Translations under genes and position numbers: made by a program | Shown: in pieces, positions 45,887 through 55,400 of the stretch | Layout: each line of letters begins with the position of its first letter | Position numbering within the stretch: the stretch's first letter is position 1 | Assembly: GCA_002305805.1 (NCBI GenBank) | Contig: DBQY01000009.1 | Location: 79,762-143,761, forward strand | Direction of reading: 5' to 3' | From: Atopobium sp. UBA1382 | GTDB taxonomy: Bacteria; Actinomycetota; Coriobacteriia; Coriobacteriales; Atopobiaceae | DNA: 64,000 bases | Notes under the pieces: generated by a model | The model's input: only the letters and a program-made list of their open reading frames with translations | Database searches by the model: none | What the model was told of the DNA's origin: nothing

Positions 45887-46915
45887 CTACGCGCGCTCCG
45901 CGATCTCCTTCACGAGGCGCTCGGTCTTGTCCCAGCCGAGGCAGGCGTCGGTGATCGACTGGCCGTAGGTGGTGCCGCCCACCGGCTGGTTGCCGTCCAC
46001 GAGGTAGGACTCCACCATGAAGCCGCGCACGAGGCGGCGGATCGTGTCCGAGCGGCTCATGGAGTCGAGCACCTCGTGGCAGATGCGAATCTGCTGGAAC
46101 GGGCGCTTGCCGGAGTTGTCGTGGTTGCAGTCGATGACGGCGGCGGGGCTCTCAAAGCTCGCGGAGGTGTACTTCTCCGCCAGGCGCTCCAGGTACTCGT
46201 AGTGGTAGTTGGGGTAGTTGATGCCGTCGAGCCCCACGTAGCCGCGCAGGACCGCGTGCGCGAGCGGGTTGCCGGTGGTGGAGACCTCCCAGTTGCGGAA
46301 GATGAAGGTCTGGGGCTGCTGGGCCGCGTAGATGGAGTTGAGCATCACGTCGGTGGAGCCGCCCGTGGGGTTCTTCATGCCCACCGGCATGGGGACGCCC
46401 GAGGCCACGAGGCGATGCTCCTGGTTCTCCACGGAGCGCGCGCCCACCGCGATGTAGGCCAGCACGTCGATGAGGTACTGGTAGTTCGTGGGATAGAGCA
46501 TCTCGTCCGCCGTGAACAGGCCCGTCTCCTCCACCACGCGCAGGTGCATGCGGCGGATGGCCTTGACGCCCTCGAGCAGGTCGTCGGCGGCCTCGGGGTT
46601 GGGGTTGTGGAGCAGGCCCTTGTAGCCGGTGCCCTTGGTGCGCGGCTTGTTGGTGTAGACGCGCGGAATCACGACCAGGCGGTCGCGCACCGTCTCGGCG
46701 AGCTTGGAAAGACGGACGGCGTAGTCGAGCACGGAGTCCTCGCGGTCCGCCGAGCAGGGGCCAATGATGAGCAGCAGGCGGTCGTCCTCGCCGCGCAGCA
46801 CGCGCGCCACGTCCCGGTCGAAGGCCGCCTTGCGCTCCGTCATCTCCGCCGAGAGCGGCATCTCGGCACGGATGTCCTTGGGGATGGGCAGAAGGCGCTT
46901 GAACTTCATCGACAT
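45887..46915 (-). CDS. aroF: 3-deoxy-7-phosphoheptulonate (DAHP) synthase, class I
   Basis: Joins phosphoenolpyruvate and erythrose-4-phosphate, the first step to aromatic amino acids. 342 residues, the AroF/G/H type. Visible motifs are IIGPCSADREDSVLDYA, RVYTNKPRTKGTGYKGL (in two pieces), VGMKNPTGGSTDVMLNSI, AVIDCNHDNSGKRP with the metal-binding histidine, and VESYLVDGNQPVGG. Which aromatic amino acid inhibits it cannot be told. It stands alone, convergent with pflA and divergent from the dipeptidase gene. Confidence 0.95.
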   Translation of the reverse strand: MSMKFKRLLPIPKDIRAEMPLSAEMTERKAAFDRDVARVLRGEDDRLLLIIGPCSADREDSVLDYAVRLSKLAETVRDRLVVIPRVYTNKPRTKGTGYKGLLHNPNPEAADDLLEGVKAIRRMHLRVVEETGLFTADEMLYPTNYQYLIDVLAYIAVGARSVENQEHRLVASGVPMPVGMKNPTGGSTDVMLNSIYAAQQPQTFIFRNWEVSTTGNPLAHAVLRGYVGLDGINYPNYHYEYLERLAEKYTSASFESPAAVIDCNHDNSGKRPFQQIRICHEVLDSMSRSDTIRRLVRGFMVESYLVDGNQPVGGTTYGQSITDACLGWDKTERLVKEIAERA

Positions 46916-47017
46916 GGGACAGCCTCTCTATGCGTTGGAAACCCGTCTATTATTGCGCATCCGCGCTACTATGTTGGCGAGCAAAACCACGCACGTCGCG
47001 CCGAAGAAGGAGGCACC

Positions 47018-48502
47018 ATGCCCTGCACCACCATCCTCGTTGGCAAGAAGGCCAGCTACGACGGGTCTACGATCGTCGCCCGCAACGAGGACTCCCCGGG
47101 CGGCCAGTTTGAGGCCAAGCGCTTCGTGGCACGCGAGGCTCCCAAGGCCGGCAGCGTCTACAAGAGCGTGCTCTCGCACCTTGAGATCGAGCTGCCCGAG
47201 GACGGCATGCGCTACACCGCCATGCCCAACGCCGACCTCCGCGAGGGCCTCTGGGAGGCGGCCGGCTTCAACGAGCGCAACGTGGGCATGAGCGCCACGG
47301 AGACCCTCACCTCCAACGAGCGCGTGCTCGCCGCGGACCCGCTCGTGGAGTATCGCGCCGCGCGGGGCAAGGAGGGCGAGAAGGACTTTGAGCCCGAGCG
47401 CCTGGGTGGCATCGGCGAGGAGGACATGGTCACGCTCGTCCTCCCCTACGCCACGAGCGCCCGTGACGGCGCGCTCCGCCTCGGCGCCCTTCTCGAGCGC
47501 TATGGCACCTACGAGATGAACGGCATCGCCTTCTCCGACGCCGACGAGATCTGGTGGCTCGAGACCGTGGGCGGCCACCACTGGATCGCGCGGCGCGTGC
47601 CCGACGACTGCTACGTGACCATGCCCAACCAGCTGGGCATCGACGACTTTGACCTCACGGACGCGTTTGGCGAGAAGCGCGAGCACCTCTGCTCGGCTGA
47701 CCTGCGCGAGTGGATGGACGCCTACCACCTCAACCTCACGTTCGGCGTGCGCGGCGGGCACTTCAACCCGCGCGACGCCTTCGGCAGCCACTCGGACGCG
47801 GATCACGTCTACAACACGCCGCGCGCCTGGGACATGCAGCGCTTCCTGAGCCCGCACGCGGGCCCCTGGGAGACCGCCGCGCCGGGCGCCGACTTTGGCC
47901 CCGAGAGCAACTGCATCCCGTGGTGCCGCGAGCCCGAGCGCAAGGTCACGATCGAGGACGTGAAGTACGTGCTCTCCCTGCACTACCAGGGCACGCCCTA
48001 CGACCCCTACGGCAACGGGCCCGACTCCACGCGCGGACTCTACCGCCCCATCGGCATCAACCGCAACTGCCAGCTCGCGGTGCTGCAGCTCCGCCCGTAC
48101 GTGGACGCGAGCCGCGCCGCGCTCCAGTGGGTCTCGCTCGGCAGCAACGCCTTCAACGCGCTCGTGCCGTTCTATGCCAACGTGGGCGTCACGCCCGCCT
48201 ATCTCGCGGACACCACCACGCAGGTCACGACCGACAGCTTCTACTGGGCAAACCGCCTCGTGGCCGCCCTGGCGGACGCCGCCTACGGCGCGTGCCTGCC
48301 GCACGTCGAGCGCTACCAGGAGCGTCTCACGAGCCGCGCCTACGCGCTGGTGCTCGCCTGTGACGCCGAGGACGGCGACCGCGAGGCGTGCAACCAGGCC
48401 ATTGCCGACGAGTGCCGCCGCGAGACGGACGATCTTCTCGGCAAGGTCCTCTTTGAGACGAGCATGCAGATGAGAAACGGGTTCTCGCGCAGCGACAACT
48501 AG
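47018..48502 (+). CDS. Peptidase family C69 dipeptidase (PepD type)
   Basis: A 494-residue Ntn-type dipeptidase. The N-terminus MPCTTILVGKKASYDGS places Cys3 as the probable nucleophile, and VARNEDSPGGQFEAKRF and DEIWWLETVGGHHWIARRV are family blocks. There is no secretion signal, so it digests imported or internal dipeptides. The ATG follows AGAAGGAGG. Homologues in lactobacilli have broad dipeptidase activity; specificity here is unknown. Confidence 0.92.
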   Translation: MPCTTILVGKKASYDGSTIVARNEDSPGGQFEAKRFVAREAPKAGSVYKSVLSHLEIELPEDGMRYTAMPNADLREGLWEAAGFNERNVGMSATETLTSNERVLAADPLVEYRAARGKEGEKDFEPERLGGIGEEDMVTLVLPYATSARDGALRLGALLERYGTYEMNGIAFSDADEIWWLETVGGHHWIARRVPDDCYVTMPNQLGIDDFDLTDAFGEKREHLCSADLREWMDAYHLNLTFGVRGGHFNPRDAFGSHSDADHVYNTPRAWDMQRFLSPHAGPWETAAPGADFGPESNCIPWCREPERKVTIEDVKYVLSLHYQGTPYDPYGNGPDSTRGLYRPIGINRNCQLAVLQLRPYVDASRAALQWVSLGSNAFNALVPFYANVGVTPAYLADTTTQVTTDSFYWANRLVAALADAAYGACLPHVERYQERLTSRAYALVLACDAEDGDREACNQAIADECRRETDDLLGKVLFETSMQMRNGFSRSDN

Positions 48503-48505
48503 GCC

Positions 48506-49192
48506 CTAGGCTCGGCGGCGGGCCTCCGGCACCCCCAGCTCGCGCAGGGTGGTGGCAAGGTCGGGCGAGAAGTACGGGAAGAGCTCGATGCCGAGCTCCC
48601 GGTCCTGGAGCGAGTCCGCAGCGAGGTCCTCCGGCGTGCTGTGGCCCACGTTCAGACGTGAGCGCAGCGCACCGGAGGCCTCCATCTCACGCTCGTCGGC
48701 AAACCTGCGCTCGCGGACGGCGCCGCCGCGCGACGGCATGACGACGAGCTCGCGAAACTCGTCGAGCAGGTAGAACTCGCACTCCGGCAGATGGGCCACG
48801 CTCAGAAGGACGTGTCGCGGCTGGCGGACCCGACCCCAGAAGTAGCGGTCGTCGCCGGTGTCGACGAGCTCGCGCTCGTCGCATCGCACGTAGATGAGGT
48901 AGCCCTCGCGGTCAATGAGCAGGCGCTCGTCCGAGATGCCGCGTGCTGCCGCGCTCTTGCCGCGCCAGATTGCCAAGAAGAAGGCGAGCGAGACGAGCAG
49001 GCCGCCCGCCGTCCCTACCACCCTGAGCGGGCCCTGGGCGAACGCGACAAAGACGAGCGCGCACGCGACGCCCGCCACGATGAAGCCGCGGGCAACGCGA
49101 CCGCTCGTGCTGGTCCTGTCCCAGCCATCGAGCCAGTGCTCCTTGAGCTCGGGGTCGGGCGAGAAGACGATGTCGTGGTCGGGGAGGTTCAT
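48506..49192 (-). CDS. Hypothetical protein with two membrane helices and a C-terminal soluble domain
   Basis: 228 residues. Residues about 34-54 and 58-75 are hydrophobic helices; the rest after GISDERLLIDREGYLIYV looks like a PH-like (bPH) beta domain facing the cytoplasm, with FYLLDEFRELVVMPSRGG. I recognise no named family with certainty. It ends 3 bp from the convergent dipeptidase stop and starts 10 bp after the upstream acetyltransferase gene on the same strand, so the two may be co-transcribed. Confidence 0.72.
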   Translation of the reverse strand: MNLPDHDIVFSPDPELKEHWLDGWDRTSTSGRVARGFIVAGVACALVFVAFAQGPLRVVGTAGGLLVSLAFFLAIWRGKSAAARGISDERLLIDREGYLIYVRCDERELVDTGDDRYFWGRVRQPRHVLLSVAHLPECEFYLLDEFRELVVMPSRGGAVRERRFADEREMEASGALRSRLNVGHSTPEDLAADSLQDRELGIELFPYFSPDLATTLRELGVPEARRRA

Positions 49193-49202
49193 GCTCGTCC
49201 CT

Positions 49203-49808
49203 TCAGTTCGAGGGCTCGCTCGTCAGGTCATACGGCTCCACGCGGTCGCGCTCGTCGATGGGGCGCAGCACGCGACAGGGCACTCCGGCGGCCACCACGC
49301 CGGCCGGCACGTCGCGCGTGACCACGCTGCCCGCGCCGATCACGCTGCCGTCGCCGATGGTGACGCCGCCGCAGACGGTCACGTAGGCGCCGAGCCACAC
49401 GTTCTCGCCCAGCGTGATGGGCGCCGAGGTCTGGATGCCGGCAGCGCGCTGCGCGGGGTCCACCGCATGGCCCGCGCAGGCGAGCACGCACCCCGGCGCG
49501 ATGAACGCGCCGGCGCCAATGTGGATGGGCGAGGTGTCCAGGAAGCAGCAGTCGTAGTTCACGACGGCAAGGCCATGGAAGTGCACGTTGAAGCCGTAGT
49601 CGCAGCGAAGGTTGGGCTCGATGAAGACCTGAGGACCGCTCGTCCCGAGGAGGTCGGCGAGTATCGCGGCACGCTCCTCGGCCGCGTCGGGCTCGGTCCG
49701 GTTGTAGCGCGCGCAGAGACGCTTGGCACGCGTCTGCAGGTCGTTCGGCATGTCCGAGAAGCGCGCCACGTAGGGCGCGTCCGAGCGCATGAGGTCGAGC
49801 GCGGTCAC
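49203..49808 (-). CDS. Sugar O-acetyltransferase (maltose/galactoside acetyltransferase type)
   Basis: A 201-residue left-handed beta-helix (hexapeptide repeat) acetyltransferase. The block FIEPNLRCDYGFNVHFHGLA, the catalytic histidine region CAGHAVDPAQRAAG and ITLGENVWLGAYVTVCGGVT, then IGDGSVIGAGSVVTRDVPAG, are all Maa/LacA signatures. It acetylates a sugar hydroxyl with acetyl-CoA, probably for detoxification of non-metabolised sugars. I take GTG 49808 with GAGGAG upstream; the longer frame is unlikely. Confidence 0.92.
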   Translation of the reverse strand: MTALDLMRSDAPYVARFSDMPNDLQTRAKRLCARYNRTEPDAAEERAAILADLLGTSGPQVFIEPNLRCDYGFNVHFHGLAVVNYDCCFLDTSPIHIGAGAFIAPGCVLACAGHAVDPAQRAAGIQTSAPITLGENVWLGAYVTVCGGVTIGDGSVIGAGSVVTRDVPAGVVAAGVPCRVLRPIDERDRVEPYDLTSEPSN

Positions 49809-49925
49809 GGCAGGCTCCTCTCGGTCACGGGTCGCAGCGTGGTCATTGTACCGCCGGAATCCCGTGCGATGACGGCGTATCATTGACCTGTGGGTTCCCA
49901 GAAAAGACGGAGAGGAAGGCAGACC

Positions 49926-50441
49926 ATGGAGTTCAGTGACGTCATTGCCAAGCGCTACTCGTGCAAGAAGTACGACGAGGCCCGTCAGGTGGAACCCGAG
50001 GCGCTCGAGAAGATCCTCGAGGCGGGACGCCTTGCCCCCACCGCCAAGAACCTGCAGGAGCAGCACGTCTACGTGCTCCAGAGCGCCGAGTCACTCGCCA
50101 TCGTGGACGAGCTCACGCCCTGCCGCTACGGGGCGCCCACGGTCCTTGCCGTGGCCTTCGACACCACCAACGTCTACCTCTACCCCGGCGACGCGCGCGA
50201 CTCCGGCATCGAGGACGCCGCGATCGTGGCCACGCACATGGTCCTGGCCGCCTGCGACGCAGGCGTCGACAGCTGCTGGCTCAACCGCTTTGACCCGGAC
50301 GTTGCCAAGGAGCGCCTGGGCCTGCCCGAGAACGAGGAGCTCCTCATGCTGCTCGACCTCGGCTACGCCGCCGAGGGCGCAGGTCCGCTCCCCAACCACG
50401 AGAGTCGCAAGCCGCTCGCGGAGACGGTGACGTACCGGTAG
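49926..50441 (+). CDS. Nitroreductase-family protein
   Basis: 171 residues of the FMN-dependent nitroreductase fold. EFSDVIAKRYSCKKYDEARQ is the usual RxSxRxY-like FMN phosphate site, followed by ILEAGRLAPTAKNLQEQH, and the late GVDSCWLNRFDP. This short form resembles enzymes that act on small nitro or quinone substrates; the physiological substrate is unknown. RBS GGAGAGGAAGG. A perfect hairpin follows the stop. Confidence 0.9.
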   Translation: MEFSDVIAKRYSCKKYDEARQVEPEALEKILEAGRLAPTAKNLQEQHVYVLQSAESLAIVDELTPCRYGAPTVLAVAFDTTNVYLYPGDARDSGIEDAAIVATHMVLAACDAGVDSCWLNRFDPDVAKERLGLPENEELLMLLDLGYAAEGAGPLPNHESRKPLAETVTYR

Positions 50442-50468
50442 GGCGCGCGACGCGTCCGCCGCGCGCCC
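50441..50468. terminator. Hairpin between convergent nitroreductase and VWA genes
   Basis: GGGCGCGCG (50441-50449) pairs with CGCGCGCCC (50460-50468). No T-run. Confidence 0.5.
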
Positions 50469-50475
50469 CGTCCGC

Positions 50476-51120
50476 CTACCTGCGACGGCTCCGGACGTCC
50501 TCGTCCAGGCCGATGCGCCAGTCGTCGCCCATCGCGGCGCCCGGCGCGCAGGCGCGGACGCTGGCCACCGCCGTCGCCATCGCGTCGTAGAGGACCTCGG
50601 TGCCGTGACCGTCCGCCAGATAGTCCGCGGCGCGCTCACGCGCGATGCCGAGGCTCTCGGCCTCTGCCGCCGCGTCGATGTTGGCCCCGATGAACAGGAA
50701 CTCCCACCCCTGCTCGCGGTGCTTCTCGATGAGCCTCTTGACCTGCGGGTACGTGTAGTGGCGGCTCGCGTTCTCCAGCCCGTCCGTAGTTATGACAAAG
50801 AGCACCTTGTCCGCCCGGTACCCCTTGGGCTGCACGCGCTGGACGAGGTCCACGTGCTTGATCGCCCCGCCCACGGCATCGAGCAGCGCCGTGCAGCCGT
50901 AGCAGCGGTAGTCCCGGGACGTGAGCCGCGGGACCTCGCGGATGTCCAGCCGGTCGTGCAGGACGCGCGAGGTGTTGGAGAAGACGATCGTGGAGACCGT
51001 GGCCTCCCCCGGCTCCTCGCGGTTCTTCTCGACCAGGCTGTTGAAGCCCCCGATCGTATCCGCCTCGAGTCCGCTCATCGAACCGCTGGCATCAAGAATG
51101 AAGACGATTTCCGTACGCAT
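50476..51120 (-). CDS. VWA-domain protein
   Basis: A 214-residue protein made almost wholly of a von Willebrand A fold. The metal-ion-dependent adhesion site is DASGSMSG (residues 10-17), with the Thr of GCTALLDAVG and the Asp of FVITTDGLENAS completing it. No signal peptide or transmembrane helix, so cytoplasmic. The ATG follows GAGGGAGG. It lies 88 bp downstream of the macro-domain gene on the same strand... the macro gene's stop precedes it in the opposite order, that is, VWA is transcribed first toward lower coordinates after the macro gene. Function unknown. Confidence 0.85.
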   Translation of the reverse strand: MRTEIVFILDASGSMSGLEADTIGGFNSLVEKNREEPGEATVSTIVFSNTSRVLHDRLDIREVPRLTSRDYRCYGCTALLDAVGGAIKHVDLVQRVQPKGYRADKVLFVITTDGLENASRHYTYPQVKRLIEKHREQGWEFLFIGANIDAAAEAESLGIARERAADYLADGHGTEVLYDAMATAVASVRACAPGAAMGDDWRIGLDEDVRSRRR

Positions 51121-51208
51121 TGCTGCCTCCCTCGTTGTGGCCCTGCCTTGAGAGGAAGGTTACGCGGCGTGCGGACGCAAAAGGTAAACTGCCAGGCGAC
51201 ATTCGCGC

Positions 51209-52225
51209 CTACGACGCAGAGCCGAGCAATGGCTGGTCGTAGGCAAAGAGCGCCTCGTTCACGGTCATCACGTCATGGACGCCGCGGGAGAGGTAGAACT
51301 CCACGATCACGTCGAAGCGGCTGCTCCTGGACAGCGTGAGGCCCGCATGGGCGAGGAGCTCCTGCGTCTCTGGCAGCGTGAGGCCCAGCGCCATGGCAAG
51401 CGCCACCGCCGTGGGCTTGGTGGGCCGGTAGTCGGCATGCGAGCGGATCTTGGAGAAGAGCTGCCTGCTGATGTTGGCCCGACGGTACACCTGCGCGTCC
51501 GTGAGGCCGCGCTCGTCAATGAGGGCGAGAAGGGCCTGGGAGAAGGAAGCGTCCAGGTGGGCCAGACAGTCGGCCAGGTCGTCGGGTGCGGCAGCGGCGG
51601 CAGCCGGCGCCGCAGGCACCGGGAAGTCCCCGTCGGGCAGGGAGGCACGCAGGTCCGCCATGCGGTCGCGCCCGTGGGCGAAGGGGCTCGCCGCCACGTA
51701 CTCGTCCCCGATGAACGCACGCAGCTCGTCGGCGTCCGCAACGCAGGCGGCGACCACGTCTGAGGAGAAGACGACGAGCGTCACCTCCACGTCGGGGCAG
51801 CGGCCGAGAAACGCGGCGGCCTCGTCGCGCGCCACGTCGAGGGCCTCGCGCACGGGGTAGCCAAAGATTCCGGCGGAGATAAGCGGGAAGGCGACCGACG
51901 CCGCACCCAAGCGCTCGACCTCGGCAAAGACGCTCCGATAGCAGACGTGGAGCCGGGCTCGCTCCCCATGGGCGCCGCCGCGCCAGATGGGGCCGACGGC
52001 GTGCACGACCCAGCGGCAGGGCAGGTCGAACCCCGGCGTGGTCACGGCGCCGCCCGTGGGGCAGCCGCCGAGCGCACGGCACGCGGCGCTCATCCTCTCG
52101 TGGCCGGCGCCGGCAAAGATTGCCCCGCACACGCCCCCGCCCGCCGCGAGCCTCTCGTTTGCGGCGTTGACCAGCACGTCGGCACGCACGTGCGCGATGT
52201 CGTCACGAATGATCCCAAACGGCAT
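51209..52225 (-). CDS. Macro-domain protein with C-terminal helix-turn-helix-like domain
   Basis: 338 residues. Residues 1-170 are a macro domain that binds or hydrolyses ADP-ribose: DVLVNAANERLAAGGGVCGAI with the NAAN loop, then VVHAVGPIWRG and FPLISAGIFGYP. After an Ala/Pro linker (about 205-225) comes a domain containing LTDAQVYRRANISRQLFSKI and KPTAVALAMALGLTLPET, which looks like an XRE-type DNA-binding fold. I chose ATG 52225 with GGGGAGG upstream. The pairing suggests ADP-ribose-linked gene control. The VWA gene follows on the same strand. Confidence 0.85.
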   Translation of the reverse strand: MPFGIIRDDIAHVRADVLVNAANERLAAGGGVCGAIFAGAGHERMSAACRALGGCPTGGAVTTPGFDLPCRWVVHAVGPIWRGGAHGERARLHVCYRSVFAEVERLGAASVAFPLISAGIFGYPVREALDVARDEAAAFLGRCPDVEVTLVVFSSDVVAACVADADELRAFIGDEYVAASPFAHGRDRMADLRASLPDGDFPVPAAPAAAAAAPDDLADCLAHLDASFSQALLALIDERGLTDAQVYRRANISRQLFSKIRSHADYRPTKPTAVALAMALGLTLPETQELLAHAGLTLSRSSRFDVIVEFYLSRGVHDVMTVNEALFAYDQPLLGSAS

Positions 52226-52456
52226 GGGAACCTCCCCGGACCGGTTTGGACCCAATCGTACCCGTCCCGGAAGCGGCGGGTCGACGAGACCGCGCCGAGA
52301 CGGGAGAAGCGCCCGCTCGCCGACAAAATGCCGAACCGTCTTCTTGGGCCGGACCCTCCACCTGCCCGCGCAGATGCGTGACAGGTAGCGACAGATTGGT
52401 GAAAGGGGCCGGGTGGTAGGCTCTCCGCCACCCGATCAACCGGACAAGGAGGGCAC

Positions 52457-55400
52457 ATGACCCAGCCGAGAGACGTCACATCACCGCGCGGGAGCGCGAA
52501 CCGCTTCGCCCGAGAGCGATCACAGCCGCCCCGCAGGACAAGGGGCACCCGCCCGAGGCGCGTCCTGGCCCTGCTGCTTGCGGTTCTTCTCGTCCTGCAG
52601 GGCGCCCTTGCCCTTGGCGGCAGGTCCGCCGACGCTGCCGAGACCCAGGATGGCGACTCCGTCTACCTCACCGTGGGAGACGTCATCTGGTATGGCGGGA
52701 ACGACGCCATGGGCACCGCCCGCATGAGCGTCAACGGAGAGGTCGCGTATTGCTCGGACCCCGCGAACGGGACCCCCAAGGCGGGCTACTACACGCGCGA
52801 GCCCGTCCAGACCCATGCCCACGGGACCTCGCAGTGGCCCGTCTCCGCCGTCGAGAAGGTCCTCTTCTACGGATACGGCGGCCCGAGCTTTGACAAGGAC
52901 CTCTGGCGAGCGGGCATCGGGGGCACCGACGCCTACGGGCGCAGCTTCCAGCCCGGCGTCAACTGGGACGGCTCGGAGATCACGGACGACCAGTTCTACG
53001 TCTACACGCACATCCTTCTCTCCGACCGCGTGACGTGCAACTCCGGCGACGCGCTCATAGGGACCACGGAGGAGTTCAGGGCGTGGTTCTGCTGGAACAT
53101 GCTCGGCTATACCTACGGGAAGGACGGCTCGCTCGAGAACCCGGCGTCCGTGGGAGCCCAGATAAACAACTTGAGCGTCCCTTCCGGCTTCGAGGCGTTC
53201 CAGCTTGACACCGGTTACAACTCCATGTGGCAGGAGGGCGGTCGTTCCCAGACCATCGTGACCTTTGAGTACAACCCCTTCGTCGAGGTTCGCTTTGACA
53301 AGGTGTCCGCGGACGCCACGTTCACGAGCGGCAACGAGGAGTATGCCTATGCGGGCGCGACCTACGACATCTACGAGGCGGACGGGGACCGCAAGGTGAC
53401 GACCGTCACCACCGACGAGGGCGGGCACGCGAGCTGCCAGCTCAAGCCCAACACGCGCTACTACGCCGTGGAGGTTGCGGCACCTCAGGGCTTCGTGCTC
53501 GACACGGGACGCGTGGAGTTCTCGACGGGCACGGACGCGTCCACGGTGTCGCTGGCCGACACTCCCGGCACGCTCAGGCTCTCCGTGCAGAAGAAGGACG
53601 CCGCCACCGGAGGCGAACCTCAGGTCGGAGCCACCCTGGAGGGCGCGGAGTACAAGGTCGTCGACGCCAACGGCAAAGCTCATCTGGGGACAACCGACGA
53701 AAGTGGGCTGGTGACCTTCGACGGTCTCCCCTTCGGTGTGGTAAGCGTGACGGAGACCAAGGCGCCGGAGGGGTACCGGCTCGACGCCACCAAGCACGAG
53801 TACTACGTGAGCTCCGCGGGAATGCCGGCATCCGGCGTCATCGAGTACGTGCCAACCGACGACTTCGCAGAGAACGTCGTGGCGTTCGACCTCGACCTCG
53901 TGAAGTATCGCGACACGGGATCAGAGGAGTCGGGGCTGCAGGACCCGGCCGAGGGGGTGGAGTTCCAGATCATCTCCGGAACCACGGGAGAGGCCGTGGG
54001 GTCGATCGTCACCGACGAGAACGGGTACGCGACCACGGAGGGAGGCTGGTTCGGCTCCGGGGAGCGCCCCGAGGGCGCAAGCGGGGCGCTGCCCTACGAC
54101 CGAGGCGGGTACGTGATACGGGAGGTCGCGTCGACCACGCCCGAGGGCTGCTCTCCCGCCCCGGACTGGCACGTCACCTCCGACCAGATGGTCGACGGCG
54201 CGACGCTCCACTACATCGTTGACAACGACCTCGTGAGCACCCGCATCCAGGTGGTAAAGGTCGACGCTGCGACCGGTCAGGCCGTGCCGCTGGCGGGCTT
54301 CACGTTCCAGCTGCTCGACGAGGACGGCAACGCGCTTCCCCAGGACGTGTGGTATCCCAACCACGAGCAGCTTACCGAGTTCACCACCGACGAGTCCGGC
54401 TGCGTGACCTTCCCCGGGGAGCTCGCGCCGGGAACCTATCGCATCCGCGAGGTCGCGGCGGCAGCGCCCTACCTCACTGCGGGAGAGGATCTCGTGCTCA
54501 CCATCGAGGACACGCCCGAGCTCGCTCCGATAACCGTGGTCAGCTTCTTCGACGACCAGGCAACGGGGTCGGCCAGCATCGTGAAGCGCTGCTCGACCGG
54601 GAGCGTCGAGAGCGACTCGGGCACGCATGACGAGGGGTGCGCACAGACGCTCGCGGGAGCCGAGTTCGACGTCGTGGCGACCCATGACGTGGTGTCACCG
54701 GACGGCTCCGTGCTCGCCGTGGACGGCGAGGTGGTCAGCCACGTGGTGACGGGAGAGGACGGCACCGCAACGGCAGAGGGCCTCCCCCTCGGAACGGGGA
54801 CCGCAACGTACGCCTTCGTGGAGACCAAGCCGGCGGCCGGGCACGCACTCGACGAGACGCCGCACGAGTTCACGCTCTCCTATGTCGACGACCGCACGCC
54901 CGTGGTCACCGCCTCGGCCGAGGCGGTCAACGAGCCCACGACCGTGACGCTCGACAAGACGATCCTCGGCACGGATGCCTCGCTCCCGGGAGCCACGTTC
55001 GCGCTCTGGCGCGAGGGGTCGGAGGACGAGCGGGTCGTCCTCACGACCGACGAGACGGGCACGCTCACCTTCCGCCACCTCGGTGCGGGCACCTATCACG
55101 TCGCCGAGATGAGCGCTCCCGACGGCTACCTCGTGGACGGGACCACGCACACCTTCACCGTTGACGAGGCGGGTCTCATCGAGGGCTCGAGCCACCTGGA
55201 GCTCTCCGTCGAGGATGACTTCACCAGGACGCTGCTCTCCAAGCGAGACATCACCACCGAGGAGGAGATACCCGGCGCGCACCTCAGCGTGCTCGACGCG
55301 GAGGGCAACGTCGTGGAGCAGTGGGTGTCCGGAGAGGAGCCGCATCTCATCGAGGCGCTTCCCGTGGGCGTCTACACGCTCGTGGAGGAGCTGACGCCGC

